Below the pieces are notes generated by a model. That model was not told the DNA's origin. It worked only from the letters and a program-made list of their open reading frames with translations, and did no database searches. This document shows positions 17,464 to 27,840 of a stretch of DNA of 64,000 bases, in pieces. Position numbers and translations under genes: made by a program. The stretch comes from Blastomonas sp. SL216 (GTDB taxonomy: Bacteria; Pseudomonadota; Alphaproteobacteria; Sphingomonadales; Sphingomonadaceae), in NCBI GenBank assembly GCA_026625625.1, contig CP113055.1, forward strand, positions 3,269,001-3,333,000, read 5' to 3'. How positions within the stretch are numbered: the stretch's first letter is position 1; each line of letters starts with the position of its first letter.

Positions 17464-20400
17464 GGCTGTCCTCCGGTATCGGGTGCGGGATCGATCAGGG
17501 GCTGATCAAGCTGCAGATTGGGGTTGCCGCCGCTGGTCACGGGTTCATCGATGACCGGCTCGACGCCAAGGCGGCGGGTGTTGACGATGGTGACCGGCGG
17601 CATGATCGGGCGGCGCGGTGCCGCCTCGCCACGGGCTGCCTCTTCGGCTGCCGCTTCGGCTTCCTCCTGCTCCTGCTTGGCCTCACGCTCGGCCGCGGGC
17701 GTCGGCGGGGGCGGCCCGGCGTGCGAGATCACCGTCGGGCTCTGCTCGGTCACGCCGCCGCCACCGCATGCCACCGCCGACAGCAGACAGCCGTTGACGC
17801 TGGAATTGCTGGTAAAGCCGCTGGGCCCGCCACTGTCCTGTCCGGTGCTGCTGGCCGAGCGCGGGAAGATCAGGTCGCGCACCGACGTGCCGTTGCGCAC
17901 CAGATCGCCGGTGTCGAGCAGCTGGCCGTAGATCACCAGGTCGATCAGCTGCGACGACGCGCTCTGCTGTGAGCTGCGCGGCGTCACCTGGAAGCTGCCC
18001 ACGCGGCCGAAGAAGCCGGCATTCAGCAGCGACGTGCCGGTGTTCTGGATCAGCAGCGTGCTGCCCACCGTGAACTGCAGGCGCGAGGCCTGGATCACGC
18101 CATCAGGCCGCGATGTGGCGATCGGCAGGCCGAGTGCCGTGTCGCGTCCGGCGAAGTTCACGTTCGATGCCAGCTGTTCGAGCAGCGATGCGCTGGCGAT
18201 GTGGATGTTGTTGGCATTGATCGCCAGCGTGCCGCCCGGCGAACTGCCGTTGAGGAAGATGCCGCCGGTATCGGCGTTGATCTCCACCCGATTGGCATTG
18301 AGCGCCACCCGGTTGGTGGTGGCCATGGCGTTGAACACCGCATTACCATTCACGCGGATGGTGCCCGACGTGTTGATCGTCAGGCTGCCTTCCGAACCGT
18401 TGAGGTTGACCCCGCTGGCCGCTGCCGATCCGTTCATCGTCAGCGCACGGATTTCGACCCCGGTGCCGGTGGAAGAGACATTGGGGGCGTTGATGACGAT
18501 GTTCTGCGCGCGGATGCGCGAGATCTCGCTGCCATCGAGCGTGTAGGTCCCGCTGCTCTGGCTGTCGCTGGTGGTGCCGCCGATGATCACCGCGCCGCTG
18601 CGATTGGCGGTCAGGGTGATCGTGCCGGTGCTGGCATTGCCCAGGCCGCCTGCCTGCGAGAAGGCGATATCGCCCGAACTGATCGCGATTGTCGGCGCAG
18701 TGGCCAGGCCGCCGAACACCGCCGTGCCGCCGACATCCAGGCTGATCCGCGTGCCCGCCGTGATCGTGCTGCTGGCCGAGAAGCCGCCGGTCGAGCCGGA
18801 GAGCAGGGTACCGGTCGTGACCGGACCGCCGATCGACACGCTGCCGCCCGCGCGCGCCGGGGTGGCAGCGAGCAGGGCATTGAGGTCGATCGCGCTCAGC
18901 GTCGTCGTGGACGAGACGCCGGAACTGTTGGCGAGCAGGGCGGTGCCGCTAGTGCCGGTGGCGATGCTGCCGGTGTTGATGCTTTGCGAGGCGAGCAGCA
19001 GCGCATTGCTGCCGGTGGTGACATTGCCGGTATTGAGGTTGCCGTTCAGCGCTGCGGCAAAGACCGCATTGGTGGCATTGAGCGCGCCGGTCGTGATGCT
19101 GCCGCCACGCACGCGGATCTCGTTGGTCGAGCTGACATTGCCGGTGACGATGGCCTGGTTGGCGCGCACGAGCACGCTGCCGCCCGCCGTGATCGCGCCG
19201 GTGGTGATGCTCACCGCATTGCCGAAATTGCCCTGGCCATCGTCCGAGCCGATTCCCAGCAGGCCGAAGCTGTTGATCGTGCCGGTGACAATCGTGCCAT
19301 TGGCACCCAGGCCGATGCTGAAGCCGGTGGAGGTCGTGCCTGCGCCATTGGTGCGCAGATTGCCCAGCGTCATGTTGCCGCCAACGACCGTGCCGATCGA
19401 CGAGCCTGCGGTAATGTCGCCGCCGGTCACCGATCCGCTCACGTTGAACTGCGTGTTGGTGGCGGAATTGAGCGCGCCGAAGCCCAGATTGCCGCCCGTG
19501 GCGCCGATGGTGATGCCGCCACTGGTCGAGGTGACATTGGCCAGTGTCGCGGCTGTGCCGCTGATATTCACCACGGATGCGGTGATCGCCCCGGTCGAGG
19601 TGAAGCTGGCTGCGCGCGAGCGCAGCTGCGCCGCGCCGGTTGCGGTGACCCCGCCGATGCTGACCGCGCCCTGGCCATCCACGGTAACCGCGAGGTTCGC
19701 CGACGTACCAGTCAGCAGCGCGCCTGCGGTGATCGTGCCCGCAGAGGTCAGCACGATATTGCCGCCGGTTGCGGTAATCGCGCCGGTGCCGAGCGCTCCG
19801 CTGGTGGTGGTGAGGTTGACGCCCAGGGCCGCGTTCATCGCCTGCGCAGCGATGCTGTTGGCGGTGATGGCGATGCTGCCCGTCGCTGCGGTCACGGTGC
19901 CGCCGAAATTGGCACCCGTGCCGACGCCGGCGCGGATGTTGCCGGCAGAAACCGGTCCGTTCACCGTCAGGCTGCCGAGCGTACGCACCGGAGTTGCGGC
20001 GAAGATCGGAGCCGGGTCGCCGCCGACGAACGACGCATTGCCGCCCGCACCGTTATTGCCGCCGTCTCCGAACAGCGACTGCATCGACGAATTGCCGACA
20101 TAGAAGAAGCGATCGTTCGCCGTGCCAGCGGTTGCGCCGCCGTTGATCTGGATATTGCCATCGACCAGCAGCAGGATGCTCGAACCGGTGGACAGCGCGC
20201 CGCTGGTGAAGCTGCTGGTGGTCAGTGCGCCGATATTACCCACCGACTGCACGGTGCCGATCTGGATCGCGCCATTGCTGGCCAGGCCCGTGCCGAAGAA
20301 TTCGCCGGTAAACACGCCGCGCGTCACGATATTGCCGCCGGTGATGGTGCCTGCCGCGAGCACGCTGAGGTTCAGGCCCGCATCGACATTGCCGAACGTC

Positions 20401-23400
20401 GCATTGCCGATGGCCTCGATATCGGTTTCCTGGCCCGATCGCAGGTTGCCGACGGTGATGTTGCCTGCCCCCGTCTCGAGCGCGATATAGCCGCCTGCGG
20501 TGACGTTGCCGATGGTCAGATTGCCGGCATTGACGAGGATATCGACATAGCCAGTGGTGGCGGTGGCGGTGGACAGGGTCAGCCCGTTCCTCGCCGTCAT
20601 CGCGATAAAATTGGCCGCGGTGACAGTGCCTGCATTGATCGCGCCCGATGTCGCGGTCAGGTTGATATGGTTGCCCGAGGTCAGGTTGCCGAGCTGCAGC
20701 GAGCCGCCCTGCATGCCGATCACGCCACCGGCATTGATGTTGCCCAGATTGATCGCGCCGGTTCCCACCGCCGTGAAACTGCCCGGGGTGGCGAGGCTGG
20801 CGGTGACGATGATGTTGCCCGCCGACTGCAGATTGATCGCGTTGGCCGTGATCGTGCCGATATTGGTCGGGCTGGTCACCACGGTGTCGGCCACGAAGGT
20901 GCCCGCCTGGATGCCGAATGCCCCCGCGTTCAACGCGCCGTTGTTGACCAGGACCGAAAGCTGGCCCGGCGTGATGAAGGTGAAGCTGCCCGTCACATTC
21001 ACGGCGGCGTCGGTGATGCGGACATAGTCTTCGACAATATCGGTGGGATCAGGCGCATCGCCGGCATTGCCGATATTGTAGACGATGCTGTTGGCGGTGA
21101 CATCACCATTGGTCGCCCGGAAGAACGATCCCGTCCCATAAGTCGTGGTGCCATTGACCGCACCCGTCCCGGCGGTTCCCCGGGCGATCGCGGTGATGTC
21201 GCGCGCGACCAGGCGTCCCCGGTTGGTCGGAGCCTGGAACTGCTCGGTGCTCTCCACGCCGATGGTGCCGCTTGTGGCATTGCCGCCATTGCCGCGCACT
21301 GCGCCGGTGCCGCCATTGCCGCCATTGGCATTGGCAAGCAGGGTCAGGTTGTTCACCTCGACCAGCGAACCGCGCGAGGCGAAGAAGAGGTCGCCGCCCA
21401 CGCCCAATCCGCCGTTGCCGCCATTGCCACTTCCGGTGGTGCCGGTGCCGCCATTGCCGCCCGCGCCGCCAAAGCCATTGGCCTGGATCAGCGCATCGGT
21501 CATCTTCATGAAGCCGGTCGGTGTCGGGTTCGGACCATTGGTGATGGTGGCGCTGACCGTGCCCATCTGGGCGCTTCCGCCGGTGCCGATGCCGCCCGCG
21601 CCGCCATTGCCGCCCCGGCCTGCGGACCCTGTGCCGCCTGCGCCGCCTGCACCTGCAAAGCCGTTCATCGAAGCCTGGAGGTTCAGGATGTCGAGCTGAC
21701 CGTTGCGCGCGGTGCCGATCGCCTGCGTTCTGCCGCCGGTGGCATTGCCGCCAGCGCCGCCTGCGCCGCCGGTCGTGCCATTGGCACCCGCACCGCCTGC
21801 GCCGCCAAAGGCGTCGGCCACCAGCGTGGCATTGTTGAAATCGAGCAGGCGTACGGTTGTGCTCGCACCGGAAATCAGGGTGGCAAGGCCGCCGATTGCA
21901 TCCCCGCCGCGTCCGCCAAGCGCGCCATCGCCGCCGCGACCCACTGCGGCGATGAACAGGTCACCGCCGACCATCTGGCTGTCGTTCGAACCGAAGCGCG
22001 ACGTGCCGCCCGATCCTGCGCCGCCATTGCCAGCCAGCAGCGCGTTGCCGCCGGTGCCGTTGGCGGACATCGATATGGTCCCACCGAAATTGAAGCTGCC
22101 GACGACGGCGATCGTGCCACCTTCGCTCAGCCCGCCGGTGCCGGTGCCGCCATTGCCGGTCTGCGCCGAACCGCCAAAGCCGTTCGATGCCATGGTCAGC
22201 GCGCCGCCCAGGGTCATCTGGCCATTGCCGGTGCCGAAGATCACCGCCGCCGTGCGCCCGCCTGCTGCATTGCCGCCATTGCCGGTGACCGTGCTGTTGC
22301 CGCCGAACGCGCTGGCATCCAGCGTGGTCGATCCGGTGATGGCGAGCGTGCCCGATTGCACCTGCAGCGTCGCCGTGCCGCCCAGGGCTTCGCCGATAAT
22401 GCCGGTCAACGCAGAGCCGGTATCGGCAATCGCATCGGCCAGCAGGTTGCCGTTGATCGTGATGTTGCTGCCAGCATCGCGCGCTTCGACAATCACGATG
22501 CCGCCGGTGGCGTTGCCCACATTGCCCGCACCGTCGCGCACGTTCCCGCTGAGCCCCTGGGCCGACATGAACGCATCCTGGTTGAGCGTGATCCGCCCGT
22601 TGCCCAGCGCAATGATATTGGAGTTGCCGCCGAGCGCTGCCCCGCTGTTGCCGCCCGCGCCTCCCGAGCCGCCAAAGGCGCTGGAGTTCATGTTGGTCGC
22701 GCCGCCGATGGTGACGGACCCGGTATTTTCGGCAAAAATCTGCGTGTCGCCGCCATCGCCAAGGCCACCTGCGGTGCCGACGCCCGATCCCTGGCCGCCA
22801 AAGCCCTGCGCGCTGACTTCCGCCGCGCCGGCAATCTGGATGATGCCGCCGACGATCGACCCGATCACCGCGCGTCCGCCGGTGCCGATGCCGCCCGATC
22901 CCGTGCCGCTCAGCGCCGATCCGCCGGTGCCGTCGGCATTGGCCGTGCCGGTGCCGCCGATGGACAATGTGCCCGCGCCCGCGCCCAGATTCGCAAGCCC
23001 GCCGGTGCCGTTGCCGCCGCGAATGCCGCCAATGCTGTTGCCGCCGAAGCCGCGCGCATCGGTGACGGCATTGCCGGTGATGGTGATGCTGCGATCATTG
23101 ACCGCGATCCGCACATCGCCGCCGGTGCCGTTGCCCGCAATGCCGTCACCGCCGCCGCTATTGTTGTCGCCGGTGCCGGTCGCTGCAACAAAGGCGTTGC
23201 CGGTGATGCTGATCTGGCCACCGGTATTCTGCGAAATCGATGCGTTGCCGCCGATGCCATCGCCGCCATCAATTCCGGTCAGCGCCGAGCCGAACACAGC
23301 GCCATTGGCGTTGATATCGACATTCCCGGTAACATTGATCGCGCCATTGGCCAGCGCGACCATCTGCGCTGTGCCGCCGCGGCCATTGCCCGACCGGCCC

Positions 23401-25730
23401 TGTCCCGATGTGGTGGCCGATCCGCCCACGCCGCCTGCGCTGATCCCGGCCCCATTGCTGAGCGTCATCACGCCGCTGGTATTGGTGCTGATCACCGCGA
23501 TGCCGCCCGTGCCATTGCCGCCGATGGTACCCTGGCCGCCAGCCGCGAAGGCGCTGACATCGGCCGTACCGGTGACGTTGAGCGATCCGCCTGTTCCGTT
23601 GATGACCAGTTGCGCCTGGCCGCCGGTCGAATTGCCGCCGGTTCCACCCGGAACGCTCGCATTGCCGCCGTTCCCGATGGCCTGGATCGTCACGTTGGCG
23701 CCAGCGTTGAGCGTGCCACCATTTCCGAAGATCTGGACAAAGGCCGATCCACCCGTGCCGACGCCCCCGGTGCCGGTCGCCGCATCGGTTTGTCCGCCGA
23801 TGCCGAAGGCCGTCACCAGCAGATTGCCGAGCACGCCGGTGGTGCCGCCCAATCCCGCTCCGAAACCGGCCGTGCCGCCCGTGCCATTGCCGCCAATGCC
23901 GATGCTGGAATTGCCGCCAAAGCCATCCGCATGCAGCGTGGCCGTGCCTCTGACGGTGAGGAAATTGCCCGAGCCGGGCGTCGCGGTCGGGTTGCCCGCA
24001 GCGACCGAGATAGTGCCGCCAAAGCCGTTTCCGGCGGTGCCCGAACCCAGGTCCCTGCTGCCCGTGCCATTGGCAGTCGCCAGCAGATTGCCGTTGATCA
24101 GCATATTGGCGTTGCTGCCGTTATTGGAGACAACCACCAATCCGCCACGGCCAAAGTTGCTCCCGAAAATGCCCGCAGTTTCGCTGTCGCCAGCAAAGCC
24201 GTCCGCAGACAGCGTGGCATTTCCGCCAATCGTCAGGTTGCCGCCATCGTCAGCTTGCAGCAGCGCCCTGCCGCCGGTGCCGCTGCCGACAGACGCTGCC
24301 GTGACCGCCGTGCCGCCAAAGGCGTTGGCGGTGATACTGGCTGATCCGAAGATATTGATCGAGCTGCCATTGAAGGCGCGGATCTGGGCCTCTCCGGCGG
24401 TGACGTTTTCGCCTTCCGCGATCGCGAAGGCGTCCGCCGAGACCGAAGCATTGCCGAGCACCGTCAGCGTGCCCGCCGCAGCGCCGTTGTTGCGCGAGGT
24501 GATCCGCGCTGCGCCGCGCGAATAGAGCGAAACATCGCCCGCAAAATCGAGCGTCCCGCCAAAGGCATCGGCAATGGCTTCGGTCACACCCGCGCCGAAC
24601 AGTCCGGAGGTGATCAGCGAGTTGACGATGAACAGCCGCGCCTGCTGCGTCGGGTTGACCGGCGCGCTATTGTCGATGTTGTCGCCGAAGACATTGTAGC
24701 CGGCGGACAGGATGATCGAATTGCCGACGATATTGGCGGCACCTGCGACGTCGAAGCCAAGAGTGCTGCCCTGGCCGATCAGGTTGTAGATCGCGTTGTT
24801 CTTGGGCACCGCGACCATGTAGATGCGGTGATTATCCCCCGTGCCGCTGCTGACCGGGCCGCCTGTGGTTCCACCATGGAAAATGGCAGCGTTGCCCGTT
24901 GCCGGGTTGTTGGTGGCCGGGTCGCCATTGGTACCCGTGGTGATCTGGATATCGAACAGGCCGCCGGTGCCGAAGGTGATCGTCGCCGCTTCTGCGCCGA
25001 CCATCAGTGCTGACCCATTGACATCGACCGTGCCGTTCTGCCGGATGATCGGTGCGACCATGGCAATGTAGCTGTTTTCGGGAGTCGCCTGGATCAGCGC
25101 GCCCGGATCGACCTGGACATAGCTGGTGGGGGAAGCCCCGGCCCCGCCCAGTGTGAACGAACCTGACGCGTTGATGAAATTGCCCGTCGCGTCGCGCACC
25201 GGGTCAAGGCTGGTCAGCAGTAGCCCGCCGACATCGATCACCCCGGTCGAGCCGATGACGATGCCGCCCGGGCTGTAGAACCACACATTGCCGCCGGAAA
25301 CGAGGCCCGCACCGGTCTGCAACTGGCTGATGATGGTGCCATTCATCGCGATCGCGCGGGTGGGATCGGTGGGGATGATGCGGTTGAGGACGGTGAACTG
25401 GTTCTGCGCGGTCGGGTTGTTGCGGAAGAACGCGGTGCGGCCATTGGGCAGGAAGTTGATCACTCCGCCACCGATCGCGGTGTCGTTGGTCGTCCAGTTG
25501 ATCACAGCCTGGTTGGTATCGACGCGGATATTGTCGGTATTGGTTCCGCGGGTGATGTTGACCCCGCCAGAGACGACCGTGGGCGTTCCCTCGAATGCAC
25601 CGCTGCCTGCAGCCGCCTGGGCAAAAGCCGGCCCGGCACAGCCGATCGCCAGGCCCGTGGCCAGTGCAAGCGCAGAGGTCGCCTTTGCCAGCAGGACGCG
25701 GCGGGCGGTCAGGTTGCGATCATAAGCCAT
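17460..25730 (-). CDS. TpsA: giant two-partner-secretion exoprotein (haemagglutinin-type)
   Basis: A 2756-residue protein. It begins with a signal peptide (to about residue 38, ending PAFA). The TPS secretion domain follows: PTVVSGGVNITRG, VINWTTNDTAIGGG, NVWFYSPGGIVIGSTG and DVGGLLLTSLDP, the pattern of filamentous-haemagglutinin N-domains. Residues about 440-1500 are a very glycine-rich array of GNGTGG units; about 1550-2400 is beta-helix sequence with GNLTIGNVTAGG-like units. The C-terminus changes to NGCLLSAVACGGGGV, a proline linker and an EQEEAEAAAEEAARGE charged stretch. It should be secreted through TpsB and form a long beta-helical fibre. One base overlaps tpsB and four overlap the CHAT gene. 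Confidence 0.92.
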   Translation of the reverse strand: MAYDRNLTARRVLLAKATSALALATGLAIGCAGPAFAQAAAGSGAFEGTPTVVSGGVNITRGTNTDNIRVDTNQAVINWTTNDTAIGGGVINFLPNGRTAFFRNNPTAQNQFTVLNRIIPTDPTRAIAMNGTIISQLQTGAGLVSGGNVWFYSPGGIVIGSTGVIDVGGLLLTSLDPVRDATGNFINASGSFTLGGAGASPTSYVQVDPGALIQATPENSYIAMVAPIIRQNGTVDVNGSALMVGAEAATITFGTGGLFDIQITTGTNGDPATNNPATGNAAIFHGGTTGGPVSSGTGDNHRIYMVAVPKNNAIYNLIGQGSTLGFDVAGAANIVGNSIILSAGYNVFGDNIDNSAPVNPTQQARLFIVNSLITSGLFGAGVTEAIADAFGGTLDFAGDVSLYSRGAARITSRNNGAAAGTLTVLGNASVSADAFAIAEGENVTAGEAQIRAFNGSSINIFGSASITANAFGGTAVTAASVGSGTGGRALLQADDGGNLTIGGNATLSADGFAGDSETAGIFGSNFGRGGLVVVSNNGSNANMLINGNLLATANGTGSRDLGSGTAGNGFGGTISVAAGNPTATPGSGNFLTVRGTATLHADGFGGNSSIGIGGNGTGGTAGFGAGLGGTTGVLGNLLVTAFGIGGQTDAATGTGGVGTGGSAFVQIFGNGGTLNAGANVTIQAIGNGGNASVPGGTGGNSTGGQAQLVINGTGGSLNVTGTADVSAFAAGGQGTIGGNGTGGIAVISTNTSGVMTLSNGAGISAGGVGGSATTSGQGRSGNGRGGTAQMVALANGAINVTGNVDINANGAVFGSALTGIDGGDGIGGNASISQNTGGQISITGNAFVAATGTGDNNSGGGDGIAGNGTGGDVRIAVNDRSITITGNAVTDARGFGGNSIGGIRGGNGTGGLANLGAGAGTLSIGGTGTANADGTGGSALSGTGSGGIGTGGRAVIGSIVGGIIQIAGAAEVSAQGFGGQGSGVGTAGGLGDGGDTQIFAENTGSVTIGGATNMNSSAFGGSGGAGGNSGAALGGNSNIIALGNGRITLNQDAFMSAQGLSGNVRDGAGNVGNATGGIVIVEARDAGSNITINGNLLADAIADTGSALTGIIGEALGGTATLQVQSGTLAITGSTTLDASAFGGNSTVTGNGGNAAGGRTAAVIFGTGNGQMTLGGALTMASNGFGGSAQTGNGGTGTGGLSEGGTIAVVGSFNFGGTISMSANGTGGNALLAGNGGAGSGGTSRFGSNDSQMVGGDLFIAAVGRGGDGALGGRGGDAIGGLATLISGASTTVRLLDFNNATLVADAFGGAGGAGANGTTGGAGGAGGNATGGRTQAIGTARNGQLDILNLQASMNGFAGAGGAGGTGSAGRGGNGGAGGIGTGGSAQMGTVSATITNGPNPTPTGFMKMTDALIQANGFGGAGGNGGTGTTGSGNGGNGGLGVGGDLFFASRGSLVEVNNLTLLANANGGNGGTGAVRGNGGNATSGTIGVESTEQFQAPTNRGRLVARDITAIARGTAGTGAVNGTTTYGTGSFFRATNGDVTANSIVYNIGNAGDAPDPTDIVEDYVRITDAAVNVTGSFTFITPGQLSVLVNNGALNAGAFGIQAGTFVADTVVTSPTNIGTITANAINLQSAGNIIVTASLATPGSFTAVGTGAINLGNINAGGVIGMQGGSLQLGNLTSGNHINLTATSGAINAGTVTAANFIAMTARNGLTLSTATATTGYVDILVNAGNLTIGNVTAGGYIALETGAGNITVGNLRSGQETDIEAIGNATFGNVDAGLNLSVLAAGTITGGNIVTRGVFTGEFFGTGLASNGAIQIGTVQSVGNIGALTTSSFTSGALSTGSSILLLVDGNIQINGGATAGTANDRFFYVGNSSMQSLFGDGGNNGAGGNASFVGGDPAPIFAATPVRTLGSLTVNGPVSAGNIRAGVGTGANFGGTVTAATGSIAITANSIAAQAMNAALGVNLTTTSGALGTGAITATGGNIVLTSAGTITAGALLTGTSANLAVTVDGQGAVSIGGVTATGAAQLRSRAASFTSTGAITASVVNISGTAATLANVTSTSGGITIGATGGNLGFGALNSATNTQFNVSGSVTGGDITAGSSIGTVVGGNMTLGNLRTNGAGTTSTGFSIGLGANGTIVTGTINSFGLLGIGSDDGQGNFGNAVSITTGAITAGGSVLVRANQAIVTGNVSSTNEIRVRGGSITTGALNATNAVFAAALNGNLNTGNVTTGSNALLLASQSINTGSIATGTSGTALLANSSGVSSTTTLSAIDLNALLAATPARAGGSVSIGGPVTTGTLLSGSTGGFSASSTITAGTRISLDVGGTAVFGGLATAPTIAISSGDIAFSQAGGLGNASTGTITLTANRSGAVIIGGTTSDSQSSGTYTLDGSEISRIRAQNIVINAPNVSSTGTGVEIRALTMNGSAAASGVNLNGSEGSLTINTSGTIRVNGNAVFNAMATTNRVALNANRVEINADTGGIFLNGSSPGGTLAINANNIHIASASLLEQLASNVNFAGRDTALGLPIATSRPDGVIQASRLQFTVGSTLLIQNTGTSLLNAGFFGRVGSFQVTPRSSQQSASSQLIDLVIYGQLLDTGDLVRNGTSVRDLIFPRSASSTGQDSGGPSGFTSNSSVNGCLLSAVACGGGGVTEQSPTVISHAGPPPPTPAAEREAKQEQEEAEAAAEEAARGEAAPRRPIMPPVTIVNTRRLGVEPVIDEPVTSGGNPNLQLDQPLIDPAPDTGGQP
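21270..24420 (-). repeat. Internal glycine-rich coding repeat array of tpsA
   Basis: Dozens of degenerate units encode G-rich turns (GGNGTGG, GNGGAGGN, GFGGN) roughly every 35-45 residues. On the plus strand they read as recurring CCGCCGGTGCCG and GCCATTGCCGCC. The composition keeps long reading frames open on the other strand too. Unit number may vary between strains. Confidence 0.8.
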
Positions 25731-27496
25731 CAGCGGGCTCCCCAGGGCAAAAGCAGAGTGGTGAGGGTGAACAGGATGCGCGGGTCGGGTGTATCGGTGA
25801 GCAGGCCGGCGCGCTCGGTCGGCACTGCGACGGTGACATCCAGCCGGAACCGGTCGTTGAGGCGCGCGCGGGCACCGATGCCGACCGAGCTCAACCGCTG
25901 CGGATCGCCGGGGCGGCCATCATCCCAGGTCCAGGCGACATCCATGAAGGCAAAGGGCTGGAACGAGAAGTCGACATTCTTGATCGGCGTGACCTGCGGT
26001 CCGCGCAGCTCCGCCTGAAAGCCGACGCCATCGTCGCCGACGATCGTGCCCGGATCATAGCCTCGCCCGATGGTGAAGTTGCCGCCCGAATATTCCTCGA
26101 AGCTGAGCACCGGATCGAAGGCCAGCTGACCGCGCCCGCGGATGAAGATCGACGCATCGTCGCCGAGCGCCGCCTCGGCGGAAAGTTCGCCGCGGATCAG
26201 CGTCGAAGTCGGGTCGCCATCGCCGCGCGTGGTCGGCGTGCGCACCAGCGCGCAGACGAAATTGCACGGATCGCTCGCACCCAGGATCGACAGGCCTTGG
26301 CGGAATTCCAACTGGCCCGCCATGCGCCAGCGCGGCGCGGCACCATTAGCCATGTCGATCGCCTCGCCGGTGATCTGGGCATAGGCAATGCGGATGCGGT
26401 CGCGCGACAGCGGGCCGATGAAGTCAATGTCCTGATTGACATAATCGAGGCCCACCGCGCCATAGAAGGATGCCGCCTGGCTGCGCAGCAGCGGATAGCG
26501 CGCCTCTGCACTGGCGAGCAGCGTGGTCGCCGTGATCTTCGCGGCGACGCCGGCGGGCAGGTTGATATCGGGCTCGGTCCAGGCATAGGTGAAGCGGCCT
26601 GCCAGCGTCAGGCCTTCGCTGCCGACGCGGAATTCATGCCCCGCCTGGACGATCTGCTGTTCCTGGAAATCGAGCGTCGAATAGGCCGAGACATAGGTGC
26701 GGTCGCCCATGCCGGTCAGGCCATAGAATTGCGCGCGCAGCTGTGCGCCATAGGGCCCGGCGTCGCGTGCTGCCATGTTCTGGACGTTGAGGTCGAGCTC
26801 GAACGGGGTGCGGCGCACGGTCACATCGCCGATCAGCTCGCCCGGGCCGGTGCCCGCAGGGACCAGGGTCAGCCGGATGTCATAGCCCGGCAGGTCGCGC
26901 GCCAGCAGCAGATAGCGTTCGGCCAGCTTCTGGTTGAACACCGTGCCCTCGGTCAGCCGCTGCAGATAGCTGGCGACCAGCTTTTCGCCATTGCCGGCAT
27001 CGCCGCGCACGCGGATGGAGGTGAGCTTGGCGTAGAGCACCTCGAACTGCACCACGCCATTGTCGATGCGCTGGGTGGGTACCTGGACCGCTGCGATATA
27101 ACCGTCGCGGCGCAGCTTGGTCGCGACGGCATCGCGGATCTCGCACAGCACGGCCACCGGCTGTTCCGTGCCGATATAGGGTTCGTACAGCGGCCGCAGC
27201 TCGATCGGCGCGACAGGGCCCAGATTGTTGAAGCGCGCTTCGCTGAGCGTCAGCTTGACATTGGCATAGGCAGGGTCGGCCAGCGGGCAGGGCGCGCGCT
27301 CGATATCGCCATCGACGGTCAGGCGCGCGGGTCGCTCGCTGCGCTGCTGCACCGGCCGCTCGATTTCCTCGCGGGTGGGGGGAGAGGGAACATTGACCTG
27401 CTGGGCATGGCCCGCCGTCGTCCACAACAGCCCGGCGCAGGTAACACTGCCCAGAATCAGCTGTCGCGTGCGGAAAAAGCGTGTCGCCAAGATCAC
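25730..27496 (-). CDS. TpsB: outer-membrane transporter of the two-partner secretion system
   Basis: A ShlB/FhaC/HecB-type protein. From GTG 27496 it gives 588 residues with a signal peptide ([20 protein letters not shown] then TTAGHA); the frame stays open to an ATG at 27592, but those codons do not look coding. A POTRA-like region (about residues 110-190; [20 protein letters not shown]) precedes a C-terminal beta-barrel with [16 protein letters not shown], which fits the conserved 'RGY/RGF' segment of FhaC loop 6, and a final aromatic-poor strand ending LLLPWGAR. It would export TpsA across the outer membrane. Stop and tpsA start share one base (TGATG). Confidence 0.9.
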   Translation of the reverse strand: MILATRFFRTRQLILGSVTCAGLLWTTAGHAQQVNVPSPPTREEIERPVQQRSERPARLTVDGDIERAPCPLADPAYANVKLTLSEARFNNLGPVAPIELRPLYEPYIGTEQPVAVLCEIRDAVATKLRRDGYIAAVQVPTQRIDNGVVQFEVLYAKLTSIRVRGDAGNGEKLVASYLQRLTEGTVFNQKLAERYLLLARDLPGYDIRLTLVPAGTGPGELIGDVTVRRTPFELDLNVQNMAARDAGPYGAQLRAQFYGLTGMGDRTYVSAYSTLDFQEQQIVQAGHEFRVGSEGLTLAGRFTYAWTEPDINLPAGVAAKITATTLLASAEARYPLLRSQAASFYGAVGLDYVNQDIDFIGPLSRDRIRIAYAQITGEAIDMANGAAPRWRMAGQLEFRQGLSILGASDPCNFVCALVRTPTTRGDGDPTSTLIRGELSAEAALGDDASIFIRGRGQLAFDPVLSFEEYSGGNFTIGRGYDPGTIVGDDGVGFQAELRGPQVTPIKNVDFSFQPFAFMDVAWTWDDGRPGDPQRLSSVGIGARARLNDRFRLDVTVAVPTERAGLLTDTPDPRILFTLTTLLLPWGAR

Positions 27497-27592
27497 CCCC
27501 TGTAGCCTGTGCAGACCCCGGGGAGAAAAGGACACCAACCCATCACCCCGGACCATATTCTGGACCATACAGCGGTTGTTCCGCTTGCACAC

Positions 27593-27840
27593 TCCCGGGC
27601 GACCTTGCGGATGTCTTAACTCACCCTCAAAGCGGGGGCAACCCGCAAATCCCCGGCGTTCCAGAATTGTCCAAACTTAACATACGCTTGGCACAATGGC
27701 CGATCATCCGGTCAAAGATTGTAACGGGTATTGATTTTGTTAAGCATTTTCGCAGCTCTGCAGATTGGAGGACACAGTCTGGCCGCTTCGATCCGCTCGC
27801 CGCTTCCCTCATCGCCCGACTCGCGCTATGCGCGCGCCCC
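27593..27840. other. Intergenic region between divergent tpsB and hisC
   Basis: About 250 bases, less GC-rich than the surroundings (for example ATTGATTTTGTTAAGCATTT near 27729-27748), as expected for divergent promoters. I could not fix a convincing -35/-10 pair or any RNA gene. The open frame that runs through it in the hisC direction is an upstream extension of hisC without coding character. Confidence 0.5.

Noticed and set aside
21270-24420. Possible CRISPR or minisatellite array
   Set aside because: The repeats are degenerate, in frame, and encode glycine-rich protein units; there are no constant repeats with unique spacers.
18201-24525. Plus-strand open frames of about 2047 and 940 codons
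   Set aside because: Antisense to tpsA; no start-site signals or domains. Kept only as an annotation hazard.
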